In this document: in pieces, positions 17,905 to 25,183 of the stretch | Layout of the letters: each line of letters opens with the position of its first letter | How positions within the stretch are numbered: position 1 is the stretch's first letter | DNA from: Aequorivita iocasae | Lineage (GTDB): Bacteria > Bacteroidota > Bacteroidia > Flavobacteriales > Flavobacteriaceae | Reading direction: 5' to 3' | Length of the DNA stretch: 64,000 bases | Assembly: GCF_016757735.1 (NCBI RefSeq) | Contig: NZ_CP068439.1 | Location: forward strand, 868,001-932,000 | Notes under the pieces: model-generated | Seen by the model: the letters and a program-made list of their open reading frames with translations, nothing else | Told to the model about the DNA's origin: nothing | Database searches by the model: none | Made by a program: the position numbers and the translations under genes

Positions 17905-18050
17905 ATAATAATTTTCTTCCCCAAAAATACTAAATGCAAAACTGTCAAAGCTTAAAATGATTTTGAAGTATTCTACCTTTTTCAGATTAAATCAGATTAA
18001 AGGCTTCAAAAGTTTTAATATCTTTAAATCCTCAACACTATTCCCTACGT

Positions 18051-19619
18051 ATGAAGTTTATTTTTCCCACTAAAACCGCGGCACTCCTACTATTCCTTTC
18101 CTTTACCATTTCTGCCCATTGCCAAGTATTGACCCCTTCGCAAATTGACAGTTTGGTTCAAAAAACGATGAAAACCTTTGATGTACCCGGTATGGCGGTA
18201 TCTGTTTTAAAGGACGGTAAAATCTATCATAAAAACACGTATGGTGTACGTTCCATAAAAACAAATGCCGAAGTGAACGAGAACACCCTTTTTGGCGTAG
18301 CTTCAAACACCAAAGCTTTTACCACCGCCGCGCTGGCGCAGCTAATAGACCAAGGCAAAATAACCTGGGACACGAAGGTAACCGATGTTATTCCAGAATT
18401 TAAACTGCACGACCCATACGTAACCGCCGAATTTACGGTACGCGATCTGGTAACCCACCGCAGTGGTCTGGGCTTGGGCGCGGGTGATTTAATGATTTTT
18501 CCCGCCAATAACACCACCACCAAAGCCGAAATGATCCACAACCTTAGGTACCTAAAACCAGTTTCATCCTTCCGATCAAAGTTTGATTATGACAACCTGC
18601 TTTATATTGTAGCAGGCGAAATTGTAGCCCGGGTGTCTGGTAAAAGCTATGATGATTATATTGCCGATAATTTTTTCAAGCCTTTGGGGATGGACCGTTC
18701 CCTGCTTTCCATACCTGCCATTGCAGCAGATAACAACCGCATTGATGGCCATGCGCCCGTAAACGGAAAACTGCAAATTACGGGCAATACTTTTACCCAA
18801 TTGGCCACCCCCGCCGGTGGTATTTATGCCTCCATCAATGATATGAGCACTTGGGCACAGGCACAACTGAACAAAGGAAAATATGGCGAAAAACTTAAGG
18901 ACAGCCTTTTTAGTGAAAGAATACACCACGAAATGTGGACGCCACAAACCCTATTGCGTACTGGTAGCGGCCCTTACAACACACACTTTTTGGCCTATGG
19001 GCTAGGTTGGTTTTTAAGCGATGTAAACGGTTATTTTCAGGTTACCCACACCGGCGGTCTGCTGGGCATTGTGAGCCAAGTAACCCTAATACCGGAGCTA
19101 GACCTTGGCATCATTGTGCTTACCAACCAGCAAAGTGGTTCGGCGTTTAATGCTATTACCAATTCCATTAAGGATGGCTATTTTAATATTAAAGGAGAAG
19201 ACAGGATAAAACAATATAACGAGCGCCGCTTGGCGGGCGAACGGGAAGAAGACAGCATTGTAAAAGCACTGGAGGCTGCCCTGCAAAAACAGCTAACTAG
19301 CAAAGCGCCCAAACCAGATATTAATACTGTAATGGGCACTTACCAAGACCCTTGGTTTGGAAAAGTAACCATAACCAACCAAAACGGAGACCTACGGTTT
19401 AAAGCTGAAAAATCATTGGATTTAGTGGGAACGATGACCTTTTATAAGGGCACGACCTATGTGGTACGATGGGACGATGCCTCTTTAAAGGCCGATGCTT
19501 TTGTAAACTTTTCATTTGATACCGAAGGGAGGGCCAAAGGGTTTGCTATGACCGCTATCTCACCTTTGACTGATTTTAGTTATGACTATCAGGATTTGGA
19601 GTTTGAGAGGGTGAAGTGA
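18051..19619 (+). CDS. exported serine hydrolase, class C beta-lactamase fold, DUF3471 tail
   Basis: A 522-residue envelope protein with a signal peptide (1-24). The beta-lactamase/esterase domain has Ser85-x-x-Lys88 (ASNTK), Tyr180-Asp-Asn182 (YDN) and an HTGG box near residue 330, so the catalytic set is complete. The C-terminal ~100 residues (GTYQDPWFGKVTITNQNGDLRF onward) match the DUF3471-type beta domain often attached to such hydrolases. The substrate could be D-amino-acid peptides or esters. Antibiotic resistance should not be assumed. It is the last core gene before the accessory cassettes. Confidence 0.85.
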   Translation: MKFIFPTKTAALLLFLSFTISAHCQVLTPSQIDSLVQKTMKTFDVPGMAVSVLKDGKIYHKNTYGVRSIKTNAEVNENTLFGVASNTKAFTTAALAQLIDQGKITWDTKVTDVIPEFKLHDPYVTAEFTVRDLVTHRSGLGLGAGDLMIFPANNTTTKAEMIHNLRYLKPVSSFRSKFDYDNLLYIVAGEIVARVSGKSYDDYIADNFFKPLGMDRSLLSIPAIAADNNRIDGHAPVNGKLQITGNTFTQLATPAGGIYASINDMSTWAQAQLNKGKYGEKLKDSLFSERIHHEMWTPQTLLRTGSGPYNTHFLAYGLGWFLSDVNGYFQVTHTGGLLGIVSQVTLIPELDLGIIVLTNQQSGSAFNAITNSIKDGYFNIKGEDRIKQYNERRLAGEREEDSIVKALEAALQKQLTSKAPKPDINTVMGTYQDPWFGKVTITNQNGDLRFKAEKSLDLVGTMTFYKGTTYVVRWDDASLKADAFVNFSFDTEGRAKGFAMTAISPLTDFSYDYQDLEFERVK

Positions 19620-19690
19620 GGGGATGGCCTATGATGAGAAATTTATATCGAAATTTTAGAAAAAAGGTTAGGTTTTTAACTTAGATCTTT

Positions 19691-19700
19691 GTTGGGCACA
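19691..19700 (-). repeat. cassette end sequence (R''-like), distal end of nuclease/ATPase cassette
   Basis: GTTGGGCACA on the plus strand, four bases past the stop of the ATPase gene. It is the exact inverse of TGTGCCCAAC at 22539-22548, so the two-gene unit is framed by a 10-bp inverted repeat. Read on the gene strand it is TGTGCCCAAC, fitting the integron R'' consensus RYYYAAC. No long palindrome follows it, so this end looks truncated. Confidence 0.6.
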
Positions 19701-19704
19701 GTAT

Positions 19705-21399
19705 TTATTCCCAAAGTTCACTTAATTTACTAATCATTTCTTCGTGCACATTATCATATTCCGATTTTTGTAGCAAACTATATTTTTCGGTTAGTGTAAT
19801 AGTTTTACATTTAAAATCAACTCCATAAGTTTCAGCAAGCCCTAATATCAATTGACTGTCTTTCGGTTGATTTTCTTGAATAAACTTCATTATTTTATCA
19901 ATGTGTTCAACGTCTTGGTCTTGTTGATTTGGTGAGTCAACAATTAAAGGGAAATATGTTGATGAAGAAAACTTTTTCATCAAATGAAAGAACGTAAAGT
20001 AGTAAGCTATTAGAGCTCTTGGTCTAGAACTTCCAGTCTCTTTAGATTCAATTTTTGAAGTGATTGGCTTATATTCATCTTCTGTCAAAGAATGAACGTC
20101 CAGTTTCTTTAGAAAAGACGTTAACTTGGTTCTATAATAACCTACTATTTCATCCTTTCTTTTTTTACTTTCAAATTCTTTTAGTTTTTTCTCTAATTTC
20201 TCTTTTTCCAAAGTGTTCTCGACAAGTGTTTTATGTAGTGCATCGTACCTGTCCGTAAAAATTGATTTTATTTGATTTTTCCCAGAACTTTCTATTACAT
20301 CTTTGAGTTTGAGATTGCCTTTTTTCTCTTGAAGAATTTTATCTATTTTATTTACCTCGCTTAATGTGGAATTTAATTTTTTGTTTTCAAACTCTATTTT
20401 ATCCTCAATTTCTTTGACTTCTTTTTTTAATTCTAGAAGCAAGTCTTTACTCTTTTGTTCATCTTGTGCTATTTCAAATCTTTCGGCAAAGGAATTTTCA
20501 TATTCTGCTCCGCAAGTTGGACAACCAATTACCTCTGGTAATTTTTCCGATGCAAATTCTAAATCTTTATGACTTTCTAAAACTGCTTGTTTTACAATAT
20601 TTATTTGTGCGTCATAAGAAGCCTTTAGATGATATAAATCGTGTAAATCAGACTTTAAGGATTCTTCCTTCTTTTTTAGCGATTCTAATTCTGTTAGTAA
20701 AGCTGTTATTTCTTTTTTAAATTCATCAATATTTATATTGAAATTTGTTTGAGATAATTTGTTCTTTACGTCCTCTAGTATTTTTCCAGTTAGTTTTTGC
20801 TCTTTATCAGTTTCTTCAATTGCCTTTAGATAGATGTCAATTTCTTTTTTAGTCTCGTAATACTTGTTAGGACGAATACCTGAATGATAAAAAATACATT
20901 GATTACGATAACTTTTTATTTGCTGTAATGATTTAAAAGAAGACCAACTTTTACTCCAACTTTCATCTTGGTCTACATAATATGGAAGTAATAAATATGC
21001 AGGTGGTGGAACGATAAAACCACTATTTTGAGATTGAAATAATGGGTTAAAATCAAATAATTTACTAAGGAAAGGTCCAAGTTCCTTTGTTACAGAATCA
21101 AATATTCCTAAGTTGACACCATTTGAATCATAGATTGAAAAGCGTTTTCCATCTCTTAGAATTTGAAATTTATCTCCATCTAATTCAAACTTTACAAGTG
21201 AGGCAACATTTGCATTTTTAAATTTAGAATTTAAAATAGGTTCTGCTCCAAAAGTCCTGTAAATACTCTTAATTAAAGAGGATTTACCAGTATGGTTTTT
21301 ACCGTAAATTAAAGTTCTATGTTTATCGAAACTAACCCTTTTTGCTTTTTTCTCTTTTTGAGACAGCAATAGCATTTCCGATATGTATAATTTTTTCAT
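19705..21399 (-). CDS. SMC/Rad50-like ATPase with zinc-hook motif (LmuB-like)
   Basis: A 564-residue ABC-type ATPase. The Walker A is G33-KNHTGKS40. A long coiled coil (about 180-430) is interrupted by C293-PTC296-GAEY, a zinc-hook-type CxxC. A signature-like region, TGSSRPRALIAYYF, lies at 455-468, and Walker B FPLIVDSP (Asp488) is followed by a D-loop-like NQQDQD. This split-ATPase layout is that of Rad50/SMC proteins and of the ATPases in Lamassu and ABC-3C defence systems (DUF3732-like). It follows the DUF4297 nuclease by 44 bases on the same strand, inside a tightly bounded cassette. Inferred role: sensing aberrant DNA ends and licensing the nuclease. Confidence 0.8.
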   Translation of the reverse strand: MKKLYISEMLLLSQKEKKAKRVSFDKHRTLIYGKNHTGKSSLIKSIYRTFGAEPILNSKFKNANVASLVKFELDGDKFQILRDGKRFSIYDSNGVNLGIFDSVTKELGPFLSKLFDFNPLFQSQNSGFIVPPPAYLLLPYYVDQDESWSKSWSSFKSLQQIKSYRNQCIFYHSGIRPNKYYETKKEIDIYLKAIEETDKEQKLTGKILEDVKNKLSQTNFNINIDEFKKEITALLTELESLKKKEESLKSDLHDLYHLKASYDAQINIVKQAVLESHKDLEFASEKLPEVIGCPTCGAEYENSFAERFEIAQDEQKSKDLLLELKKEVKEIEDKIEFENKKLNSTLSEVNKIDKILQEKKGNLKLKDVIESSGKNQIKSIFTDRYDALHKTLVENTLEKEKLEKKLKEFESKKRKDEIVGYYRTKLTSFLKKLDVHSLTEDEYKPITSKIESKETGSSRPRALIAYYFTFFHLMKKFSSSTYFPLIVDSPNQQDQDVEHIDKIMKFIQENQPKDSQLILGLAETYGVDFKCKTITLTEKYSLLQKSEYDNVHEEMISKLSELWE

Positions 21400-21443
21400 T
21401 CTTTTTTACTCTTAAATTTCTAACGAGTCTTTTTAAATTACCT

Positions 21444-22532
21444 TTATTTTTCATTGATAACTTTAATTACGAGACATTTTATAAAGTAATCATCGTATAT
21501 ATCTGATGACACCTTTGAAAAGCAATGGTTTATTATTTTTAAAAGGTTACTTGAATCATCTATTGCACCAATTGATAATTCATTGTCGTAAACTGATTCA
21601 ATGTCTTTTATTAATTTTTCTAGAGGAATTTTATTCGTGTCCTTTATTAATGTTGCGGTTATATCTCTCCAATATTTTTTATATTTTATTAACTCAATAT
21701 GTCCAATGCCACAAGATTCCAAAGAAGCCTTAATTTCATCCCATTCTTGTTCTACACTTTTGTAAAGTCCAGCTTTCTCGAGAAACTCAACAAATTGACG
21801 TTTTGATATTCCTTTTATATCTATTAGTTCATCCAGATTGGAAATACTTTTATCTCCGAAGGTATTTTCTGTTTGACGAGAAACTTCGTTGAATACTTGT
21901 TTGTAAGCTAATTCGGGATTAATACTATTCTCTGGATTAATTCTGTTAATCAATTTACTTAATTCTCCCAGACAATGTGTTGAGCTATCTTTGTTGCTTA
22001 GCTTAGTTACGTGAAAACTTGTTAATTCTCCAAACAGAGTATTGGCAGTTATCTTATGTTCGCTTTTTATCGAGTCCTCAAATTCTTTGAAAATTGATTT
22101 TTCTAGTTCTTTTGCTTTTATTTTAGACCTTTTTAAGGATTCTTCTCCATTTGTCAACTGTTTAAAACTGAAGCTGGCATTTGAAATAAAATTTAAAGAA
22201 TTTGTATTTTTAGTAAAGTTTATTTTGTTTAAATATAGTTTTCCTGTTATTGATAGTTTATCTTTTTCTTTTTTGGTTAAGGCTTTGACAGTCCAATTTC
22301 CGGAATCCTTTGATTTAATTTGATAGAAATCGATTTTATTTGGATTGGTTTCCGAATCCAAAACAACTAAATCATCGTGAAAATCAAATAGAAAAACATA
22401 ATCATCACTTTTCTCGTGAACTGTCAATAATAAATAAAGAGATAGGTCTTTTTGAAAGGTATATTTTCGGGCAGTTTTGCTACCTGATTCCTCTCTTGGT
22501 TTTAGATTTATTATTTCTTGTTCTAAGTTCAT
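21444..22532 (-). CDS. DUF4297 / Cap4-type nuclease, putative defence effector (LmuA-like)
   Basis: A 362-residue protein. The N-terminal ~80 residues carry a PD-(D/E)xK-like core: TARKYTFQKDLSLYLLL, then FDFHDDLVVLD (Asp53/54) and FYQIKSKD (Gln71-x-Lys73), the D...QxK pattern of DUF4297/Cap4 dsDNA endonucleases. The remainder is helical and probably binds the partner ATPase. The ATG lies only six bases inside the cassette end sequence, so its promoter must be in the 139-bp palindrome or further upstream. Codon use is AT-rich. Best reading: effector of a Lamassu/ABC-3C-like anti-phage or anti-plasmid system. No third (middle) component gene is present. Confidence 0.75.
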   Translation of the reverse strand: MNLEQEIINLKPREESGSKTARKYTFQKDLSLYLLLTVHEKSDDYVFLFDFHDDLVVLDSETNPNKIDFYQIKSKDSGNWTVKALTKKEKDKLSITGKLYLNKINFTKNTNSLNFISNASFSFKQLTNGEESLKRSKIKAKELEKSIFKEFEDSIKSEHKITANTLFGELTSFHVTKLSNKDSSTHCLGELSKLINRINPENSINPELAYKQVFNEVSRQTENTFGDKSISNLDELIDIKGISKRQFVEFLEKAGLYKSVEQEWDEIKASLESCGIGHIELIKYKKYWRDITATLIKDTNKIPLEKLIKDIESVYDNELSIGAIDDSSNLLKIINHCFSKVSSDIYDDYFIKCLVIKVINEK

Positions 22533-22538
22533 TTATAT

Positions 22539-22677
22539 TGTGCCCAACGTTTGGTGTATGGTTAGTTGCGTGGTTCGCAACTAATTTAGTAAACAAATAC
22601 TTGCCAGAGGAAATTCCGAAGGAATTTTCCAGATAAACACTTGCTAAAGCAATTAATTATACACACTGTTGTAGCAC
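22539..22677 (-). repeat. attC-like 139-bp imperfect palindrome between two cassettes
   Basis: On the minus strand this runs from GTGCTACAAC to GTTGGGCACA. The arms pair well: GTGTATGGTTAGTTGC (22554-22569) against GCAATTAATTATACAC (22649-22664), 13 of 16 positions. The centre is a hairpin, GGAAATTCC / GGAATTTTCC (22609-22630), with a one-base bulge. The gene-strand 3' end GTTGGGC fits the integron R' consensus GTTRRRY. The length falls in the attC range. A small separate stem, AGTTGCG / CGCAACT, lies at 22564-22582. No integrase gene is in the window. Confidence 0.6.
22668..22677 (-). repeat. cassette end sequence of the membrane-protein cassette
   Basis: GTTGTAGCAC on the plus strand, four bases past the stop of the 146-residue gene. 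It is the exact inverse of GTGCTACAAC at 23125-23134 on the other side of that gene. Thus each cassette has its own private matched pair of ends, as integron R'/R'' sequences do. Confidence 0.55.
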
Positions 22678-22681
22678 GTAT

Positions 22682-23122
22682 TTATTTATATTTTTTAATG
22701 AGTAAAAAGTTCCGTTCGCAATCTATGGTAGATTGATAGTAATTCATTTTGAAATTGTCGTGAGTAAATTCCAATCTCCAATCAACTGCTCCAAAATTCA
22801 CGAACGAAATAAATAATGACCAAGCAAAAATCAACCAGCCAAAAACAACAATTAGCTTTTTTGGCAGTTTTCCTTTAATCTTATCCACGAGTAAAACAAT
22901 TCCGCCAATTATTATTGTCCAAAATATTAAATTTCCTAAAAAGCCGAATAGATAAATATCTCCGGACATTGAATTAACCCAAGTTGTGTCAGTTTCTTGA
23001 ACGAATGGAAATCCGTAAAATTTTGGTCCACGTTCGGGATAATCACAAACATATTCAAAAGTCAGATATTCATCCGTAATAAATCCGAGTGCTGTTATTA
23101 TCGAGAATATGAGTTTTTTCAT
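22682..23122 (-). CDS. small multi-span membrane protein in a cassette, function unknown
   Basis: A 146-residue protein from the ATG at 23122 (MKKLIFSIITALGFITDEY). A longer frame back to 23227 would run through the cassette end sequence and is rejected. Hydrophobic segments are near 3-15, 58-80 and 88-110, with a short tryptophan-containing tail. No recognisable domain. It fills its cassette almost exactly: its start is two bases from GTGCTACAAC and its stop four bases from GTTGTAGCAC. I do not recognise the family. Confidence 0.65.
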   Translation of the reverse strand: MKKLIFSIITALGFITDEYLTFEYVCDYPERGPKFYGFPFVQETDTTWVNSMSGDIYLFGFLGNLIFWTIIIGGIVLLVDKIKGKLPKKLIVVFGWLIFAWSLFISFVNFGAVDWRLEFTHDNFKMNYYQSTIDCERNFLLIKKYK

Positions 23123-23124
23123 AT

Positions 23125-23134
23125 GTGCTACAAC
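23125..23134 (+). repeat. cassette end sequence, proximal end of the membrane-protein cassette
   Basis: GTGCTACAAC, two bases before the start of the membrane-protein gene; matched inversely by 22668-22677. Confidence 0.55.
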
Positions 23135-23165
23135 ATGTTTATATACGCATGTTTTTAAAATCTTA

Positions 23166-23196
23166 TTGCTGCTATCCCGCACATGTGCGCCACAGC
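23166..23196 (-). terminator. hairpin after the HTH regulator gene
   Basis: TGCTG...CAGCA arms around the perfect core CGCACATGTGCG, followed on the minus strand by AATAAGATTTTA. It lies about 20 bases past the regulator stop. Either a weak terminator or part of the cassette boundary. Confidence 0.4.
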
Positions 23197-23216
23197 ATGC
23201 CCCCCAAATATAAAGT

Positions 23217-23567
23217 TTATTTCCCAATCACCTGCATCAAGGTTTCCACCTTCGTTTTCAATAATTTGTTTTCCTCCTCCAGCGCGGCAATGCGCTCCTG
23301 TAGGGGCAGCGTGGGGTCTGGGGCGTTGGTGGTAAAGTGTGCCGGGAGCTGGGCGGCGAGGTCCATAAAAAAGTTGTGCCGCATCGCCACACAAAGTTCC
23401 CAAAGTATCCGTATTTGAATGCTGGGTTTGCCCAAAATCTTTTGGAGATTCTGTGGTTTGCGGTTCGCGTTTCTGGAAAGGGCAGCCTTAGAAATCCGGC
23501 GCCTTTTTATTCTGTTCTTTAGCATTTGCCCTATATCTGGACACGCTGTGGTTTCTGGTGTTTTCAT
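23217..23567 (-). CDS. small HTH DNA-binding protein with C-terminal coiled coil
   Basis: A 116-residue protein from the ATG at 23567. An upstream ATG at 23603 lies inside the first unit of the repeat array, so the shorter start is preferred. The N-terminal region IGQMLKNRIKRRRISKAALSRNANRKPQNLQKIL looks like a helix-turn-helix (XRE-like), and a C-terminal leucine-zipper-like helix (LQERIAALEEENKLLKTKVETL) suggests dimerisation. A long degenerate repeat array sits directly upstream, which suggests that it binds there and controls itself. The target genes are unknown. Confidence 0.75.
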   Translation of the reverse strand: MKTPETTACPDIGQMLKNRIKRRRISKAALSRNANRKPQNLQKILGKPSIQIRILWELCVAMRHNFFMDLAAQLPAHFTTNAPDPTLPLQERIAALEEENKLLKTKVETLMQVIGK

Positions 23568-23593
23568 AGGTATTCTGTAATGTTTGTTTTTTT

Positions 23594-23829
23594 TATAACC
23601 CATTTGGATTACTTTATACCCTAAATGGTTTATTTATATCTCCAAAATGGTTATTTATATAACCGCTTTGGATTATTTTATAAATCAAATGGATTATTTA
23701 TATATCCAAAAAAGCTATCCTTATAAACTTAATGTTGTTATTTATAATCTAAATGGGTTAGCTATATAAGCCATTCGTATTATTTTATACTCCTTTTTGG
23801 TGCTATTTATAACCCAAAAGGGTTATAAA
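23594..23829. repeat. eleven degenerate ~21-bp repeats, probable operator array
   Basis: Units begin TATA at 23594, 23615, 23635, 23656, 23679, 23699, 23722, 23743, 23763, 23786 and 23808, spaced 20-23 bases (mean 21.4). The consensus is about TATAaCCcaaatGGaTTATT, an inverted repeat within each unit. The last unit, TATAACCCAAAAGGGTTATA, is an almost perfect dyad. The spacing is two helical turns, so all sites face one side of the DNA. The array fills the gap between the regulator gene and the 175-residue gene; there is no room for a gene. Confidence 0.7.
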
Positions 23830-23848
23830 CGAGGTTGGCTTTGCGTCC

Positions 23849-23877
23849 AAAAAAACGGTCCTAAAAGACCGTCCTTT
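23849..23877 (-). terminator. intrinsic terminator after the 175-residue gene
   Basis: Stem ACGGTC / GACCGT with a six-base loop. On the minus strand it is followed by TTTTTTT. Confidence 0.75.
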
Positions 23878-23895
23878 TTGCAAAGTGGGATTTTT

Positions 23896-24390
23896 TTACA
23901 TCCCCTCCTCGCTTGGATCGGGCTGCCTGCTGCCGCCCTGCCCCGTAAAACGCTCGCGCATCAGTTCGTAACCCGCACGTGCATCTTCGCTACCTGCCTT
24001 GCTCATTGCTTCATAGATAGTATAGATGGCAAGGGCATAGGTGTATGCCTCGTGCGCCGCAATACGGGCCAGATCATCAAGCTTGCGCTGTAGGGCCTTG
24101 GTACGTTCGCTTACCGTCTGTATCTGCTCAAACAGGTCGTAGTCGTTCTGCAGGGTGTTAAGCTGAAAGGTTGCGGGCAGCACACTGGCGCCGCTGCCGC
24201 GCAGTACGTTAAGCACGATTTCTACAAACACGCGGTTGTCCACGTCCATCCCGGTATAACGACGGCGTTGGTCGTCGTTTAGGGCGCCCTCTGGTAGGGC
24301 TGCCATAAAATCGTTAAGGGCTGTGAGGGCAGTGGTTAGCACTGCGGGGTCTAAGACTACGTTTAGTCTGTTTTCTGATAAATTTGCCAT
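23896..24390 (-). CDS. conserved hypothetical protein (MANLSENRL family)
   Basis: About 164 residues from the ATG at 24390 (MANLSENRLNVVLDPAVL); an 11-residue upstream extension is possible. Mostly helical: two long amphipathic segments (about 85-125 and 125-150) separated by an AAHEAYTYALAIYTIYEA stretch, ending in a polar tail, FTGQGGSRQPDPSEEGM. I have an impression of similar proteins in other Bacteroidota but know no function. Its GC content is clearly higher than the adjacent cassettes and repeat array. It has its own terminator. Confidence 0.65.
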   Translation of the reverse strand: MANLSENRLNVVLDPAVLTTALTALNDFMAALPEGALNDDQRRRYTGMDVDNRVFVEIVLNVLRGSGASVLPATFQLNTLQNDYDLFEQIQTVSERTKALQRKLDDLARIAAHEAYTYALAIYTIYEAMSKAGSEDARAGYELMRERFTGQGGSRQPDPSEEGM

Positions 24391-24452
24391 AGCTAAATGG
24401 TTTTTAATGATTAATAATTCCAATTTTCGGAAAAAAACAAAAACCAGTCAAC

Positions 24453-24490
24453 GGGGGAAATCCCCCTTTTTTTTACAGGGTTTTTCCTGT
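24453..24490 (+). other. two short hairpins in a gene-free gap
   Basis: The gap 24391-24705 has no convincing gene. It contains GGGGG-AAAT-CCCCC followed by eight T (24453-24474) and ACAGG / CCTGT (24475-24490). The first has the form of a plus-strand terminator, although no plus-strand gene precedes it. Confidence 0.4.
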
Positions 24491-24705
24491 TTGAAAAACT
24501 CAACTAATTGATTTTCAATACTTTTATCCAAGACGAAATTTTGGCAAAAAAATAGCCCGAAAAAAAGTTGCTGGAAAAGGGTATTGGGGGTGAAAAAATG
24601 AATACGCAGCACCATATTCTTCCATTTTACTAAAAAATTCAAAAAATCGGGGGCTTTCTTTCTAGGTTTTAGTATTTTCATAAAAGGTTAAAAAAAATAG
24701 CTGTT

Positions 24706-25161
24706 ATGCAAACTTCAAAAAGACTGGACCAGGCCCTGCAAAAACTCTATACCGCCTTTCACAACAACACCCTAAACCCCGAGTGCTGCAAGCAATGCGC
24801 CGTGGGCAATATATGTGATAATACCGATAGCTGGAAGCACCTGAGCGATGGCCACGGCTCGTTGCAATTGAACTACGTGGGCCGCGTGCACGAAACCTTG
24901 GGCCGGCGGTTTAACGGCTACACCCCACTGGAACTTTTACAGATAGAGGCCGAATTTTTAAAGGGCTGCGGCTACACCCTGCCCCTGCACCATAAAAACG
25001 CAAGACCGAAAAACCCCACCGCCAAGGCTACCCTCTTTAAGGGGCTAAGTGCCGCCATTGCCTACCTCTGTGCGCTGGATGGTATTGCCAATGTAATGGA
25101 TATGCAGCAACTACTTGCTTATACGGAAGAACCAACCCCAGTGGCGGAAACGTTAGGCTAG
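24706..25161 (+). CDS. conserved cysteine-cluster protein, function unknown
   Basis: A 151-residue cytoplasmic protein. The N-terminal half has Cys27-Cys28, Cys31 and Cys37 (NPECCKQCAVGNICDN) plus WKHLSDGHGSLQLNYVGRVHE. A further GCGY (Cys87) lies in the middle. The cysteine spacing would suit metal or Fe-S binding, but this is inferred. From memory, close homologues in flavobacterial genomes are sometimes labelled Na(+)-translocating NADH-quinone reductase subunit F; the sequence lacks the ferredoxin and FAD/NADH domains of NqrF (about 400 aa), so that label is not supported. Confidence 0.75.
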   Translation: MQTSKRLDQALQKLYTAFHNNTLNPECCKQCAVGNICDNTDSWKHLSDGHGSLQLNYVGRVHETLGRRFNGYTPLELLQIEAEFLKGCGYTLPLHHKNARPKNPTAKATLFKGLSAAIAYLCALDGIANVMDMQQLLAYTEEPTPVAETLG

Positions 25162-25183
25162 GTATATATATAAAAACCGCTTT

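Noticed and set aside
18051-19619. Antibiotic-resistance beta-lactamase
   Set aside because: The S-x-x-K/Y-x-N/HTGG motifs are shared with many esterases and peptidases, and the DUF3471-type tail points to that wider group.
23123-23227. N-terminal extension of the 146-residue membrane protein
   Set aside because: It runs through the cassette end GTGCTACAAC; MKKLIFS at 23122 gives a normal start.
23594-23829. CRISPR array
   Set aside because: The repeats are degenerate dyads in direct contact, with no constant repeat plus unique spacer pattern and no cas genes nearby.
24448-24681. 77-residue minus-strand gene
   Set aside because: Low complexity (Lys/Phe-rich), spans two hairpins, has no start context and no recognisable domain.
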